A stretch of DNA of 57,724 nucleotides, from contig NZ_JADEUG010000022.1 of NCBI RefSeq assembly GCF_015163665.1, positions 1 through 57,724 on the forward strand, written 5' to 3'. A program made the position numbers and the translations under genes. Source of the DNA: Xenorhabdus sp. BG5. Lineage in GTDB: Bacteria; Pseudomonadota; Gammaproteobacteria; Enterobacterales; Enterobacteriaceae. Of the stretch, positions 9,770-20,777 are shown piece by piece; within the stretch, counting starts at the first letter, position 1, and every line of letters starts with the position of its first letter. The notes beneath the pieces are model-generated. The model saw only the letters and a list, made by a program, of their open reading frames with translations, searched no databases and was not told the DNA's origin.

Positions 9770-10591
9770 TTAAATCCCATCACCATTCTCAAATCCATTA
9801 TTGATGCCATTAAAATGCTGGTTCATATCCAGCGATGGCTTCTCACTTTCCGGTTTACCAACAATCCTCGCCGGTACACCTGCCACAGTGGTATGAGGTG
9901 GAACTGATCTTAATACAACTGAGCCTGCCCCAATTTTCGCACCTCGACCAATTTCGATATTGCCGAGGATTTTGGAACCCGCGCCAATCATCACCCCTTC
10001 ACGTACTTTCGGATGACGATCTCCGCTAGTTTTACCTGTTCCCCCAAGAGTCACAGATTGCAGAATAGAAACATCGTTCTCAACAACCGCTGTCTCACCA
10101 ATTACAATACCTGTCGCATGGTCAAGCATGATGCCACAGCCAATTCTGGCGGCGGGATGAATATCGACACCAAAAGAAACTGAGATCTGGTTTTGCAGAT
10201 AGACTGCCAATGCCTTGCGATTTTCTTTCCATAGCCAGTGAGCAATGCGGTAGGCTTGCAGAGCATGGAAACCTTTAAGATAGAGTAATGGTGTCGAATA
10301 TTTATCTACTGCCGGATCGCGCAGTCGAACAGCTTTAATATCACGTGCAGCCGATTCAATCATCTTAGGATCACTGCGATACGCATTTTCAACGACTTCT
10401 CTGACTTCAATAGGGGGCATAATCGGTGATGCTAGCTTATTTGCCAACATGTAGCTCAAGGCACTACCAAGATTTTCATGCTTGAGTAGTGTCGCGTGAA
10501 AGAAACTGGCTAACATGGGTTCACAGTCTGCCAGCGCCCTCGCCTCGTTTTTTATATTTTTCCAGACTTCGTTCAGTTCTGCTCGCGACAT
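9770..10591 (-). CDS. cysE: Serine O-acetyltransferase CysE
   Basis: A 273-residue hexapeptide-repeat enzyme making O-acetylserine from serine and acetyl-CoA, the first committed step of cysteine synthesis. The helical N-terminal domain is followed by the left-handed beta-helix with DIHPAARIG, DHATGIVIGE (catalytic His-Asp region), GGTGKTSGDRHP and GVPARIVG. The C-terminal tail, DGI, ends in isoleucine as expected for the CysE peptide that inserts into CysK. Last gene of a yibN-secB-gpsA-cysE run. Confidence 0.97.
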   Translation of the reverse strand: MSRAELNEVWKNIKNEARALADCEPMLASFFHATLLKHENLGSALSYMLANKLASPIMPPIEVREVVENAYRSDPKMIESAARDIKAVRLRDPAVDKYSTPLLYLKGFHALQAYRIAHWLWKENRKALAVYLQNQISVSFGVDIHPAARIGCGIMLDHATGIVIGETAVVENDVSILQSVTLGGTGKTSGDRHPKVREGVMIGAGSKILGNIEIGRGAKIGAGSVVLRSVPPHTTVAGVPARIVGKPESEKPSLDMNQHFNGINNGFENGDGI

Positions 10592-10609
10592 ATCAGTGTT
10601 CTCATTTAT

Positions 10610-11629
10610 TTAAGAGTGAGAGCCCTCTCCCTCATCTCTTGTCGCTCTTCCCAATAATGTTTGGGCAGCCTCAATCACATTTTTATTGCAGTATAGTATC
10701 TGGTAGATCTGCTCTGTGATAGGCATTTCAACACCCACTCGTTCCGCCAAGGCCCGAACTTCTTTAGTATTGCGGTATCCTTCAACAACTTGTCCGATCT
10801 CACGTTGCGCTTCATCAACACCGATACCTTTTCCCAGCATCATGCCAAAACGACGGTTACGGGATTGGTTATCGGTACAGGTCAGAACTAAATCACCCAA
10901 TCCGGCCATTCCCATAAATGTAGAAGGATCAGCCCCCAACGCCACGCCAAGTCGGCTCATCTCCGCCAATCCGCGGGTGATCAATGCTGTGCGGGCATTA
11001 GCCCCAAACCCCATACCATCAGAGATACCTGCACCAATTGCAATAACATTTTTTATTGCCCCACCGAGCTGTACTCCTATGAAATCTGGGTTTTTGTAGA
11101 CTCGAAAGCTTTTGCCGCAATGGAAAAACTGTTGTAGTTCTTCACCAAACTCAGGTGTTGTGGCAGAAACCGCAATCGCTGTTGGTAAACCTGCCGCTAG
11201 CTCTTTTGCGAATGTCGGGCCAGAAACTACAGCCAAGGGGATTTCATCACCTAATATCTCACGAGCGACATCTTGTAATAAGCGCCCTGTTTCCGCTTCA
11301 AGCCCCTTGGTCGCCCACACAATGCGGGTATCCTGTTGTAAATGTGGTTTTATCTGCTGTAAGACATCTCCGAAAACATGGCTGGGAACCACGACCAAGA
11401 TATTGTGGCTGGCTGAAACAGCGCTTTTTAGATCAGACTCAAGCAACAAATTATTGGGAAAAGAGACGTCAGGTAAAAATGCCTGATTACAGCGCGCTTG
11501 TTGCAACGCATTGACGTGATCAGGGTTATGCCCCCAAAGCACAACATCGTGCCCATTGCGAGCCAAAGTAATAGCTAAAGCGGTGCCGTATGAACCGGCA
11601 CCGATTACTGTCATAGAAGCAGTATTCAT
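10610..11629 (-). CDS. gpsA: Glycerol-3-phosphate dehydrogenase [NAD(P)+] GpsA
   Basis: A 339-residue cytosolic enzyme reducing dihydroxyacetone phosphate to sn-glycerol-3-phosphate for phospholipid synthesis. The N-terminal Rossmann motif [18 protein letters not shown] and the catalytic Lys region [21 protein letters not shown] are clear. The ATG overlaps the secB stop by one base, so the two are translationally coupled. Length is standard. Confidence 0.97.
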   Translation of the reverse strand: MNTASMTVIGAGSYGTALAITLARNGHDVVLWGHNPDHVNALQQARCNQAFLPDVSFPNNLLLESDLKSAVSASHNILVVVPSHVFGDVLQQIKPHLQQDTRIVWATKGLEAETGRLLQDVAREILGDEIPLAVVSGPTFAKELAAGLPTAIAVSATTPEFGEELQQFFHCGKSFRVYKNPDFIGVQLGGAIKNVIAIGAGISDGMGFGANARTALITRGLAEMSRLGVALGADPSTFMGMAGLGDLVLTCTDNQSRNRRFGMMLGKGIGVDEAQREIGQVVEGYRNTKEVRALAERVGVEMPITEQIYQILYCNKNVIEAAQTLLGRATRDEGEGSHS

Positions 11630-12099
11630 TAAGCTTCCTGTGCAGCCTCATTAGGCTGAGATTCAGCCTGCTGTTGCAGATAATTCATGAACAGGGCATC
11701 AAAGTTAACAGGAGCCAGGTTCAGTTGTGGGAAAGTCCCACGACTAACCAAGCTAGTGATGCACTCACGGGCGTATGGGAACAGGATATTTGGGCAATAT
11801 GCACCTAAGCAATGTGCCAGCTGGGTTCCTTCAAGACCATCAATAGAGAAAATACCCGCTTGTTGAACTTCACACAAAAACGCAGTTTCTTCTTCCAGTA
11901 CCGCCGTGACGGTAACACGCAGAACAACTTCATAAACTCCCTGAACCAATTCACTGGAAGCCGTGTCCAGATCCAATTTAACTTCCGGCTGCCAATCCTG
12001 TTGGAAAATCTGCGGAGCTTTTGGTGCTTCGAAAGAAATATCTTTCGTGTAAATACGCTGGATCTGGAAAGCCATTTCTGCATTGTTTTGTTCTGACAT
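11629..12099 (-). CDS. secB: Protein-export chaperone SecB
   Basis: A 156-residue homotetrameric chaperone that keeps precursor proteins unfolded and delivers them to SecA. Conserved features include [16 protein letters not shown] near the N-terminus, [25 protein letters not shown] in the core, and [17 protein letters not shown] before the acidic tail. It sits between yibN and gpsA as in related enterobacteria. Confidence 0.97.
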   Translation of the reverse strand: MSEQNNAEMAFQIQRIYTKDISFEAPKAPQIFQQDWQPEVKLDLDTASSELVQGVYEVVLRVTVTAVLEEETAFLCEVQQAGIFSIDGLEGTQLAHCLGAYCPNILFPYARECITSLVSRGTFPQLNLAPVNFDALFMNYLQQQAESQPNEAAQEA

Positions 12100-12174
12100 A
12101 ATAATGTTTACCTTTTTCAGATGTCCTTATTGAACCTTTCAAGAATGCAAGCATACCACTTGCACCTAAATTCG

Positions 12175-12612
12175 TTATTTCTTGCCGCGAGCCAATGGCA
12201 GATTTTCACCCGCCCAACCAGCAATCCCTTCTTTCAGGGAATAAACCTGCTCAAAGCCTAAACGAACCAGATTTTCCGCTGGTGTTCTGGATTCTAGCCC
12301 ATTCGCTGAAACTACGATAACAGGCTGTTTTTTATGTTTCTCCAAATCACCTAAATTACTATCTTTAATTTCAGATGGCGTCAGGTTAACGGAATCAATA
12401 ATATGCCCCCTGCGGAAATCGTCACGGGAGCGTAAATCCACGACGATAGCTTCTTCCTTGTTGATGAAATGGATGGCCTGAGCACGGGTGATCTCTTTAC
12501 TCTTGGAGAACACGCTTTTTACCGTCATAACAATGACAGCCACCAGCAATGCAATCCAGACAAGGCTCAGGATCGTGTTCCGGCTAATAAATTGCATGAT
12601 TTCTTGCAGCAT
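12175..12612 (-). CDS. yibN: Rhodanese-domain membrane protein YibN
   Basis: Single N-terminal membrane helix (about residues 9-27) followed by a cytoplasmic rhodanese domain ([21 protein letters not shown] ... [14 protein letters not shown]). The residue where rhodaneses have catalytic Cys is in the NGLESR loop and is not Cys here, so sulfurtransferase activity is doubtful. I chose ATG 12612 because the N-terminus MLQEIMQFI then matches the family; the open frame runs to a TTG at 12624, and the GGGAG ribosome site is about 12 bases from the ATG. Confidence 0.88.
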   Translation of the reverse strand: MLQEIMQFISRNTILSLVWIALLVAVIVMTVKSVFSKSKEITRAQAIHFINKEEAIVVDLRSRDDFRRGHIIDSVNLTPSEIKDSNLGDLEKHKKQPVIVVSANGLESRTPAENLVRLGFEQVYSLKEGIAGWAGENLPLARGKK

Positions 12613-12932
12613 GGAGGGCAACAACTCCCGTTAGTTAATAACAAATATCTAAGGTAGAAGAGTATACCTGTGTGTTGCATCAATTACAGCCAATTAGCAT
12701 CAATCCAGTGCAGTTTTTGCGGAGAGTTTCGAGAAAAATTAAAAAACATACCGAGAACAACTTGATTGTAATGCATCAATAAAATATTTCATGTAACACT
12801 GGACCAAGGCAGGATCTTCGACCATAAATGAACTAAAACTTATATTAATGATAAAAAACAGTCTGTTCTCTGGTCAGGTGCAATTCATCATGAAATAATC
12901 AGGCGCTATGTAGCAGCAGGGTACTCAATAAG
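12613..12932. other. Intergenic region between yibN and envC, no gpmI
   Basis: About 320 bases between divergent yibN and envC. In E. coli the phosphoglycerate mutase gene gpmI (gpmM) sits here. No remnant of it is seen. The interval must hold the promoters of both genes, but I cannot assign -10/-35 boxes with confidence. Confidence 0.6.
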
Positions 12933-14246
12933 ATGGCTGAAAATAAGGATCTGAAGAGCCGTAAGAATCGGCAGAGGCAATACAAACTGCAAAATAAAAT
13001 CAGAGTGTTACAACTCTGTGCCTTGTTGTTCACCTTTCTCAGTTTCAGTACAAATACTTTCGCCAATCCAATTTCAGAGAATAAAAATCAGCTCAAAGAT
13101 ATTCAACAGGATATCGCCGAGAAAGAGAAAAGCGTAAAACAGCAACAAAAACAACGTACAGATCTGCTTAACCAATTAAAAGAACAAGAAAGTACTATCT
13201 CAGAAGTGGGACGTTCGCTGCACACGACACAAACTCGCCTGAATAAGCTAGAAAACGACGTTTCATCACTCAATGCCAATATCAAACGCTTGCAAACACA
13301 GCAAAAGGAGCAACGTCAATTACTTGCCAACCAATTGGACGCTGCATTTCGGCAAGGAAATCACCAAGGATTAGAATTGTTGCTCAATGGGCAGGAAAAT
13401 CAGCGCAAAGAACGTATTCTCGCTTATTACAGTTACTTGAATCAGGCTCGTCAGGAAGCTATCGCCAAACTGCAAAAAACAACCGAAGAACTTAACCAGC
13501 AAAAAAAACTGCAACTAGAAAAACAAAGTGAACAGAAAGCGATACTAGCCGGCCAAAAACAACAAAAACAAAAAATGGAAGTTGCCCGCACTGCGCGGCA
13601 AAAAACATTAACGACACTCGAATCTTCATTGAAGAAAGATCAACAAAGCCTGGCTGAGCTTCGGCAGAATGAAACCAGATTAAGAGACAAGATTGCCACA
13701 GCTGAGCGGGAAGCTAAAGCGCGTGCTGAACGTGAAGCACGTGAAGCGGCTCGTGTTCGTGCCCAGGTTGCCGCTAAACAGAAACAAGCGCAACAAAAAG
13801 GTTCCAGTTATAAACCAACAGAAGAAGAACGGGCTCTCATGGCACGAACTGGTGGCCTTGGGCGTCCTGCTGGGCAAGCAATCTGGCCAGTGCGCGGTCG
13901 TGTTATCCATAACTTTGGCGGGGCGATACAAGGTGAACTTCGCTGGAAAGGGGTTGTTATCTCAGCAGCGGAAGGGACAGAAGTCAGGGCAATCTCAGAT
14001 GGACGTGTATTGCTGGCAGACTGGCTGCAAGGCTACGGCCTGGTTGTCGTGATTGAACACGGTAAAGGCGATATGAGCATTTACGGTTACAACCAGAGCA
14101 CATTGGTCAGTGTTGGGCAACAGGTTCGGGCAGGCCAGCCAATAGCGTTGGTTGGCAGCAGCGGCGGGCAACAACAACCTTCACTGTACTTTGAAATCCG
14201 CCGTCAAGGACAAGCTGTTAACCCATTACCGTGGTTAGGGAAATAA
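12933..14246 (+). CDS. envC: Murein hydrolase activator EnvC
   Basis: A 437-residue periplasmic activator of the amidases AmiA and AmiB at the division septum, recruited by FtsEX. A basic N-terminus and hydrophobic segment (about residues 24-43) ending FANP form the signal peptide; residues 50-280 are a long Gln/Lys/Glu-rich coiled coil; the C-terminus is a LytM domain (GELRWKGVVISA, GYGLVVVIEHGKGDMSIYGYN, SLYFEIRRQGQAVNPLPWLG). As in other EnvC proteins the LytM metal ligands are incomplete, so it activates rather than cuts. Followed closely by yibQ. Confidence 0.95.
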   Translation: MAENKDLKSRKNRQRQYKLQNKIRVLQLCALLFTFLSFSTNTFANPISENKNQLKDIQQDIAEKEKSVKQQQKQRTDLLNQLKEQESTISEVGRSLHTTQTRLNKLENDVSSLNANIKRLQTQQKEQRQLLANQLDAAFRQGNHQGLELLLNGQENQRKERILAYYSYLNQARQEAIAKLQKTTEELNQQKKLQLEKQSEQKAILAGQKQQKQKMEVARTARQKTLTTLESSLKKDQQSLAELRQNETRLRDKIATAEREAKARAEREAREAARVRAQVAAKQKQAQQKGSSYKPTEEERALMARTGGLGRPAGQAIWPVRGRVIHNFGGAIQGELRWKGVVISAAEGTEVRAISDGRVLLADWLQGYGLVVVIEHGKGDMSIYGYNQSTLVSVGQQVRAGQPIALVGSSGGQQQPSLYFEIRRQGQAVNPLPWLGK

Positions 14247-14258
14247 GATAGGGACACA

Positions 14259-15305
14259 ATGATGGTAAAAATGCGGTATCGGTTGATAAAGCAGGTTGAT
14301 TTATCCGTTCTTTTATCTTGGGTATTGTTATTCTTCACATCATTACTGTTTACTTTCAATGCACAAGCTGCACGTTTAGCCATCATCATTGATGATGTTG
14401 GCTATCGTGTTAGTGAAGAAAATAAGATCTTACAAATGCCCGTTGCGGTTTCTATCGCAATCCTGCCTAACTCCCCGTCTGGCAGGAAAATGGCGGAAAA
14501 GGCTTATCAGCAGGGACGGGAGATTTTAATCCACTTGCCAATGGCACCATTAGGCAAGCAACTTCTGGAAAAAAATACACTCCATCCGGCCATGAGCAGG
14601 GAAGAAATTGCCCGTATTATTCAAGATGCGATACAGAAAGTTCCTCATGCTGTTGGTATGAATAATCATATGGGCAGTGCAATGACATCTAATCTCAGTG
14701 GCATGGAAAAGGTAATGCAAGCGTTATCCCGTTATCACCTTTATTTTCTGGACAGTGTGACAATAGGCAATACACAGGTCACCAAAGCAGCAATGGGAAC
14801 CCCTGTTCCCGTGATCCGAAGAAATGTGTTTTTGGATAATACTCAAACCGAAGCCGAAACACGGCATCAACTTAACAGAGCAATTTCACTTGCCCGCAAG
14901 CGAGGTTCTGCCGTTGCAATTGGACACCCATATCCCACAACTATACGCGCCTTACAGCAAGCACTTGCAACATTACCCAGTGATATTGAACTGGTAACAC
15001 CCAGCCTGTTGTTAGATCATCAAATTGCACGCAAGTGCATAAAACCCTATGAATCAAAACCTGCACCAACCACTCAGTTGGAGTATCTCAAGATGATCAA
15101 AAAGGCATTATCTAACAGTGTCATCATTAATGCCTTAAATCGGTACATGCAAAAACTTTTGGGTAATCATCCGACAAAAAAAGCGCCAGACAAACCAGAA
15201 ATAAAACACGCAACGGAAAATAAAGTGATAAATAAAACAGAAACTCGACCAGAAACCGATCAAGCAGGCGCCCAAAAAGCCAAAGACGCCTGCGCTAATT
15301 TTTAA
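14259..15305 (+). CDS. yibQ: Divergent polysaccharide deacetylase YibQ
   Basis: A 348-residue secreted or membrane-anchored protein with an N-terminal hydrophobic signal (about residues 15-38, ending [16 protein letters not shown]). The divergent polysaccharide deacetylase 2 domain (DUF610) spans about residues 38-265 with [18 protein letters not shown] and AIGHPYP. It lies 12 bases after envC as in related genomes. The C-terminal 60 residues are Lys/Pro/Glu-rich and variable. True substrate is unknown for the family. Its stop overlaps the convergent tdh stop by four bases. Confidence 0.9.
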   Translation: MMVKMRYRLIKQVDLSVLLSWVLLFFTSLLFTFNAQAARLAIIIDDVGYRVSEENKILQMPVAVSIAILPNSPSGRKMAEKAYQQGREILIHLPMAPLGKQLLEKNTLHPAMSREEIARIIQDAIQKVPHAVGMNNHMGSAMTSNLSGMEKVMQALSRYHLYFLDSVTIGNTQVTKAAMGTPVPVIRRNVFLDNTQTEAETRHQLNRAISLARKRGSAVAIGHPYPTTIRALQQALATLPSDIELVTPSLLLDHQIARKCIKPYESKPAPTTQLEYLKMIKKALSNSVIINALNRYMQKLLGNHPTKKAPDKPEIKHATENKVINKTETRPETDQAGAQKAKDACANF

Positions 15306-16327
15306 TCCCAATTTAAGATAACCTTGCCAGATTGCCCTGAACGCATAACATCAAAGCCTTTCTGGTAATCATCAATCGAGAATTGGTGAGTGATAATCGG
15401 GGATAAATCCAGTCCAGATTGGATCAAAGCCGCCATCTTGTACCAAGTTTCAAACATCTCACGCCCGTAGATGCCCTTGATAAATAATCCCTTAAAGATG
15501 ACCTGATTCCAATCTATTGCCATATCTGAAGGCGGGATACCCAACAGCGCAATACGTCCACCGTGGTTCATGGTATTGAGCAAAGTATGGAACGCTGGTG
15601 GAGCACCTGACATTTCTAAACCCACATCAAAACCTTCTGTCATTCCCAGTTCTGCCATGACATCAGTCAGATTTTCTTTGCTGACATTCACAGCGCGGGT
15701 AACACCCATTTTACGAGCCAGCTCAAGGCGGTATTCATTGACATCCGTAATCACGACATGACGAGCACCAACATGCTTACATACCGCTGCGGCCATAATC
15801 CCGATAGGGCCAGCGCCTGATACCAGTACATCTTCCCCCACCAGATCAAAAGACAGTGCAGTGTGTACCGCATTGCCAAATGGATCAAAAATCGCAGCCA
15901 GCTCATCGGGTATATTGTCTGGGATCTTAAAAGCATTAAATGCGGGAATAACCAGATATTCAGCAAAAGCACCTTCACGGTTCACACCAACACCCGTAGT
16001 ATTGCGGCATAAATGTGTACGCCCACCACGGCAATTACGACAGTGGCCACAGGTGATATGGCCTTCACCGGATACACGATCACCAATCTTGAATCCTTTT
16101 ACTTCCTGACCAATCGCAACAACTTCACCAACATATTCGTGCCCCACTACCATCGGGACAAGGATAGTTTTTTGCGACCAATCATCCCAGTTATAGATGT
16201 GAACATCCGTCCCACAAATGGCAGTCTTACGGATTTTAATCATCACATCATTGTGCCCAAGCTCCGGCATGGGCATATCTGTCATCCAGATACCTTCTTC
16301 TGGTTTTAATTTGGACAATGCTTTCAT
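15302..16327 (-). CDS. tdh: L-threonine 3-dehydrogenase
   Basis: A 341-residue zinc alcohol-dehydrogenase-family enzyme oxidising threonine to 2-amino-3-ketobutyrate with NAD. Catalytic zinc region [14 protein letters not shown] and GHEYVGEV, structural zinc cysteines in [17 protein letters not shown], and the NAD-binding [13 protein letters not shown] are visible. It lies directly after kbl, the next enzyme in the pathway, and the two form one operon. Confidence 0.97.
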   Translation of the reverse strand: MKALSKLKPEEGIWMTDMPMPELGHNDVMIKIRKTAICGTDVHIYNWDDWSQKTILVPMVVGHEYVGEVVAIGQEVKGFKIGDRVSGEGHITCGHCRNCRGGRTHLCRNTTGVGVNREGAFAEYLVIPAFNAFKIPDNIPDELAAIFDPFGNAVHTALSFDLVGEDVLVSGAGPIGIMAAAVCKHVGARHVVITDVNEYRLELARKMGVTRAVNVSKENLTDVMAELGMTEGFDVGLEMSGAPPAFHTLLNTMNHGGRIALLGIPPSDMAIDWNQVIFKGLFIKGIYGREMFETWYKMAALIQSGLDLSPIITHQFSIDDYQKGFDVMRSGQSGKVILNWD

Positions 16328-16336
16328 AATGATACC

Positions 16337-17533
16337 TTAAGCAATGACATTCAATTGCTTGCCAATGCGGATAAATGCAGTCACCACACGTTCAATTTGT
16401 TCTTCAGTATGGGCAGCTGAGATCTGGGTTCGGATACGCGCCTGACCTTTAGGCACAACCGGATAGAAGAACCCAATCACATAAATGCCTTCTTTCAGCA
16501 GTTCTGCGGCGAATTCCTGTGCCAGTTTCGCATCCCCCAACATAACAGGGATAATCGCATGATCTGCTCCCGCCAGAGTGAAACCTGCCGCCGTCATTTT
16601 TTCACGGAACAAGTTCGCATTTTTCCAGAGACGCTCACGCAGATCATCGCCATTTTTCAGCATGTCCAGCACCTTGATAGATGCCGCGACAATGGCTGGA
16701 GCTAATGAGTTGGAGAACAGATAGGGGCGTGAACGCTGGCGTAACCATTCAACCACTTCTTTACGCGCGGCGGTATAACCACCTGATGCGCCACCCAGTG
16801 CCTTACCAAGCGTACCGGTGATAATGTCAATACGTCCCATAACATCACAATATTCATGAGTGCCACGACCATGCTTGCCAACAAAGCCAACTGCATGTGA
16901 ATCATCCACCATGACCAATGCACCAAATTCATCAGCCAGGTCACAGATAGATCTCAGGTCAGCAATAACGCCATCCATTGAAAATACCCCGTCGGTTGCG
17001 ATCAGGATATTTTGCGCACCTTCCGCTTTTGCCTTTTCCAACTGCGCCCTTAATTCTTGCATGTCATTATTGGCATAGCGGTAACGCTTTGCTTTGCATA
17101 AACGGATGCCATCAATGATGGAGGCATGGTTCAAGGCATCAGAGATAATGGCATCTTCTGGCCCAAACAGGGTTTCAAACAGACCGCCGTTTGCATCAAA
17201 GCACGAGGAGTACAGAATGGCGTCTTCCATACCCAAAAATTCAGCAATCTTATTTTCTAATTCTTTATGGGAATCTTGCGTGCCGCAGATAAAGCGAACG
17301 GATGCCATACCAAAACCGTGGCTATCCATGCCTGCTTTTGCCGCCGCGATCAGTTCAGGGTGATTGGCCAAACCTAAGTAGTTATTGGCACAAAAATTAA
17401 CGACTTGGTTACCCTCAGCAACAGCAATATTGGCATCTTGGGCAGACGTGATAATACGCTCACTTTTGAATAATCCTTCGGAGCGGGTTTGTTCCAACTG
17501 CTCATTAATTTTCTGGTAAAACGATGCTGACAT
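16337..17533 (-). CDS. kbl: Glycine C-acetyltransferase (2-amino-3-ketobutyrate CoA ligase)
   Basis: A 398-residue PLP enzyme that cleaves 2-amino-3-ketobutyrate with CoA to glycine and acetyl-CoA. The PLP lysine is in [18 protein letters not shown], and [13 protein letters not shown] provides the PLP-binding Asp. Length and the [19 protein letters not shown] end match the family. It is upstream of tdh on the same strand, 9 bases away. Confidence 0.97.
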   Translation of the reverse strand: MSASFYQKINEQLEQTRSEGLFKSERIITSAQDANIAVAEGNQVVNFCANNYLGLANHPELIAAAKAGMDSHGFGMASVRFICGTQDSHKELENKIAEFLGMEDAILYSSCFDANGGLFETLFGPEDAIISDALNHASIIDGIRLCKAKRYRYANNDMQELRAQLEKAKAEGAQNILIATDGVFSMDGVIADLRSICDLADEFGALVMVDDSHAVGFVGKHGRGTHEYCDVMGRIDIITGTLGKALGGASGGYTAARKEVVEWLRQRSRPYLFSNSLAPAIVAASIKVLDMLKNGDDLRERLWKNANLFREKMTAAGFTLAGADHAIIPVMLGDAKLAQEFAAELLKEGIYVIGFFYPVVPKGQARIRTQISAAHTEEQIERVVTAFIRIGKQLNVIA

Positions 17534-17738
17534 TTTTCTCTCCTGAATCCCTAACTAAGTGAAAGGCGCAATGTATTTTACTGACAGATCCTACTAGTGA
17601 CGATATAACGAGAAAGATAATAGCAACTTTGTAAAGCTGATCACGACTCAGAGTCTGGTATACAGCAAGATTTCAGGATATTCCCCTGTTTAAGCTGCTG
17701 TCGTCAGTAGGGTTAAGTGCTATTATACTCAGCAAAGA

Positions 17739-17781
17739 TATACCCAATAGACGTCAAGTTACAGTGATAAAGCTGGGTATA
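17739..17781. repeat. Short palindromic repeat with TATACCCA ends
   Basis: A 43-bp element bounded by TATACCCA and its exact inverse TGGGTATA, containing AATAGACGTCAAGTT. The TATACYCAAT...TTCAA ends resemble those of the longer element at 39774-39878, suggesting one family of small intergenic palindromic repeats. It sits upstream of hldD and may touch its promoter. Confidence 0.5.
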
Positions 17782-17811
17782 AAGTGAACTGACTATTTAG
17801 AGGTGAGCCAA

Positions 17812-18750
17812 ATGATTATTGTCACTGGTGGCGCAGGGTTTATTGGCAGCAATATTGTCAAGGCACTGAATGATGAGGGTTATAAGGATATTCTGGTTGT
17901 TGATAACCTGAAAGATGGAACAAAATTCGTCAATTTGGTTGATTTGGATATCACCGACTATATAGATAAAGAAGACTTCATCGCCAGCATTGTGGCAGGT
18001 GATGATTTAGGTGACATTGATGCCATTTTCCATGAAGGGGCTTGCTCATCCACAACAGAATGGGATGGTAAATATATGATGGACAATAATTACCAGTACT
18101 CCAAAGATGTGCTGCATTATTGTCTCGAGCGTCAAATCCCCTTCCTGTACGCCTCCTCTGCTGCTACTTATGGCGGCCGCAGTGACAATTTCATTGAAGA
18201 GCGCCAATATGAAAAACCGCTCAATGTTTATGGCTACTCCAAGTTCCTGTTTGATCAATATGTTCGTGATATTTTGCCTCATGCGGATTCCCAAATTTGT
18301 GGCTTCCGTTATTTCAATGTTTACGGGCCGCGCGAAGGGCATAAGGGCAGTATGGCGAGTGTCGCCTACCATTTAAATAATCAGATTCACCAAGGGCAGA
18401 ATCCGAAGTTATTTGCTGGCAGTGAGAATTTCTGCCGCGATTTTATCTATGTCGGTGATGTTGCCGTCGTCAATCTGTGGTTCTGGAAAAATGGCGTTTC
18501 CGGCATTTTTAACTGTGGAACAGGCCGCGCTGAATCTTTCCAGGCTGTTGCAGATGCTGTGATTGAATTCCATAAAGAAAAATCTCCAGCCGTGGAATAC
18601 ATCGACTTTCCAGAAAAATTAAAAGGCCGTTACCAGAGTTTTACTCAGGCAGATCTGACAAAACTTCGCGCTGCTGGCTATCAAAAACCGTTCAAGACGG
18701 TTGCCGAAGGCGTCACTGAATATATGCAATGGCTCAATCAGGATAATTAA
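17812..18750 (+). CDS. hldD: ADP-L-glycero-D-manno-heptose-6-epimerase
   Basis: An extended SDR enzyme (312 residues from ATG 17812) that epimerises ADP-D-glycero- to ADP-L-glycero-D-manno-heptose for the LPS inner core. GGAGFIGSN at the N-terminus binds NADP, and Y-x3-K is in [13 protein letters not shown] 17812 gives the standard [10 protein letters not shown] start with GAGGTG upstream; the in-frame GTG at 17803 is less likely. First gene of hldD-waaF-waaC. Confidence 0.97.
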   Translation: MIIVTGGAGFIGSNIVKALNDEGYKDILVVDNLKDGTKFVNLVDLDITDYIDKEDFIASIVAGDDLGDIDAIFHEGACSSTTEWDGKYMMDNNYQYSKDVLHYCLERQIPFLYASSAATYGGRSDNFIEERQYEKPLNVYGYSKFLFDQYVRDILPHADSQICGFRYFNVYGPREGHKGSMASVAYHLNNQIHQGQNPKLFAGSENFCRDFIYVGDVAVVNLWFWKNGVSGIFNCGTGRAESFQAVADAVIEFHKEKSPAVEYIDFPEKLKGRYQSFTQADLTKLRAAGYQKPFKTVAEGVTEYMQWLNQDN

Positions 18751-18759
18751 TCGACCTCT

Positions 18760-19812
18760 ATGAAGATATTGGTGATCGGTCCATCATGGGTGGGTGACAT
18801 GATGATGTCGCAAAGCCTCTACCGTACGTTGAAAGCTTTGTACCCCAATGCAGAAATTGATGTGATGGCACCCGCATGGTGTCGTCCATTACTGGCAAAA
18901 ATGCCTGAAGTGCATCAAGCATTAGCCATGCCGCTTGGTCATGGTGCCCTGGCCTTGGGTGAGCGCCGACGCCTTGGGCTGGCATTGCGTGAAAATAGAT
19001 ATGATCGTGCTTATGTATTGCCCAACTCATTCAAATCTGCGCTGGTCCCTTTCTTCGCCAATATCCCGCAACGGACAGGCTGGCGCGGTGAGATGCGTTA
19101 CGGGCTGCTGAATGATATCCGGGTTCTGAATAAGAGCGCTTTTCCACTCATGGTTCAACGTTATGCCGCTCTCGCGTATGAAGAGAAAAACATGCGTAGC
19201 GCCGATGACCTTCCACAACCTTTGTTATGGCCGCGATTAAATGTCAATGACGAAGATATTGCAGAATCAACCTCAGCCTTCAATATCTCCGATCACCGCC
19301 CTATTATTGGCTTCTGCCCTGGTGCCGAATTCGGCCCAGCCAAACGCTGGCCACATTATCACTATGCTGCTCTTGCTGAACAGTTAATTACTCAAAAAGG
19401 TTATCAAGTCTTACTGTTTGGTTCTGACAAAGATCATCAGGCAGGTGAAGATATTCGAGCACTGTTAAGCGAAGATGCCCGCGAAGATTGTCTCAATCTG
19501 GCAGGCAAAACCTCGCTTGAACAAGCGGTAAATGTCATCGCAGCGTGTGATGCCATCGTCACAAACGACTCAGGTTTGATGCATATAGCGGCGGCCTTAA
19601 ACCGTCCTCTGGTGGCATTATATGGGCCAAGTAGCCCAGATTTTACCCCGCCATTATCAAATAAGGCCGAAGTGATCCGCCTGATTACGGGCTATCACAA
19701 AATCAGAAAAGGCGACAGCGATGGTGGCTATCACCAAAGCCTGATCGACATTCAACCTGAAAGAGTTCTATCTTCATTAGAAAAACTGCTACAGGCGGAG
19801 AGCCAAAATTAA
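18760..19812 (+). CDS. waaF: ADP-heptose:LPS heptosyltransferase II
   Basis: A 350-residue GT9 enzyme that adds the second L,D-heptose to the inner core. GPSWVGDMMMSQSLYR at the N-terminus, GFCPGAEFGPAKRWP and the donor-binding VTNDSGLMHIAAALNRPLVALYGPSSPDFTPP region are typical. It starts 9 bases after hldD and its stop overlaps the start of waaC. Confidence 0.97.
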   Translation: MKILVIGPSWVGDMMMSQSLYRTLKALYPNAEIDVMAPAWCRPLLAKMPEVHQALAMPLGHGALALGERRRLGLALRENRYDRAYVLPNSFKSALVPFFANIPQRTGWRGEMRYGLLNDIRVLNKSAFPLMVQRYAALAYEEKNMRSADDLPQPLLWPRLNVNDEDIAESTSAFNISDHRPIIGFCPGAEFGPAKRWPHYHYAALAEQLITQKGYQVLLFGSDKDHQAGEDIRALLSEDAREDCLNLAGKTSLEQAVNVIAACDAIVTNDSGLMHIAAALNRPLVALYGPSSPDFTPPLSNKAEVIRLITGYHKIRKGDSDGGYHQSLIDIQPERVLSSLEKLLQAESQN

Positions 19813-20777
19813 TGCGTGTTTTATTGGTAAAAACATCTTCGATGGGGGATGTGTTACATACTCTGCCAGCATTAACGGATGCAAAACAACAGCTTCCTGA
19901 CATTCAATTTGATTGGGTAGTGGAAGAAGGATTTGCTCAAATTCCAACCTGGCACGATGCGGTCGAAAATGTGATCCCCGTAGCTATTCGCCGCTGGCGC
20001 AAAAATTGGTTCAGAAAAGATATTCGTGAAGAACGGGCACGATTTCGGCAACAACTACAACAACACCAATATGACGCCATCATTGATGCGCAAGGTCTGT
20101 TAAAAAGTGCTTTTTTAGTAACCCGATTAGCGCATGGCCCAAAACATGGTTACGATCGAAAAAGCATCCGTGAACCCATCGCCAGCTTCTTCTACGATCA
20201 TAGTCATGCTGTCAGCAAGCAACAACACGCGGTTGAACGCACTCGGGCTTTATTTGCTGATAGTTTGGGCTATAAAAAACCGTCAGAGCAAGGTGATTAC
20301 GCCATCGCCCGCCATTTTTTGTACCAACAAACCAATGGCCAAAATAACTATCTCGTTTTCCTCCATGCAACAACACGCGATGAAAAACATTGGCCTGAAA
20401 ATCATTGGCGGCAGCTTATCGCAGATATCCAGACAACGGGTATGCACATTAAATTGCCTTGGGGCGCTGAGCATGAATATCAACGGGCATTAAGGCTAGC
20501 GGAAGGGTTTTCCCATGTTGATGTTCTGCCAAAACTGACACTGGCTGAAGTTGCACATGTTATTGCGGGAGCACAAGCCGTAGTTTCAGTTGATACAGGA
20601 TTAAGCCATTTGACAGCGGCACTTGATCGACCCAATATTACGCTATTTGGGCCGACTGATCCTGGTTTAATCGGTGGATATGGTAAAGAGCAGCATCCTT
20701 TGAAATCGGCAGATAATACGATGCAAGGTGTTACTTCAGGGGACGTTATGCTGCTCTTACAGAAAGTACTAAAATAA
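19812..20777 (+). CDS. waaC: LPS heptosyltransferase I
   Basis: A 321-residue GT9 enzyme transferring the first heptose onto Kdo2-lipid A. Motifs: KTSSMGDVLHTLPALTDA, IDAQGLLKSAF, HATTRDEKHWPE and VDTGLSHLTAALDRP. Coupled to waaF (stop and start share a base). Its 3' end overlaps the convergent Mig-14-like gene by nine bases. Confidence 0.97.
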   Translation: MRVLLVKTSSMGDVLHTLPALTDAKQQLPDIQFDWVVEEGFAQIPTWHDAVENVIPVAIRRWRKNWFRKDIREERARFRQQLQQHQYDAIIDAQGLLKSAFLVTRLAHGPKHGYDRKSIREPIASFFYDHSHAVSKQQHAVERTRALFADSLGYKKPSEQGDYAIARHFLYQQTNGQNNYLVFLHATTRDEKHWPENHWRQLIADIQTTGMHIKLPWGAEHEYQRALRLAEGFSHVDVLPKLTLAEVAHVIAGAQAVVSVDTGLSHLTAALDRPNITLFGPTDPGLIGGYGKEQHPLKSADNTMQGVTSGDVMLLLQKVLK

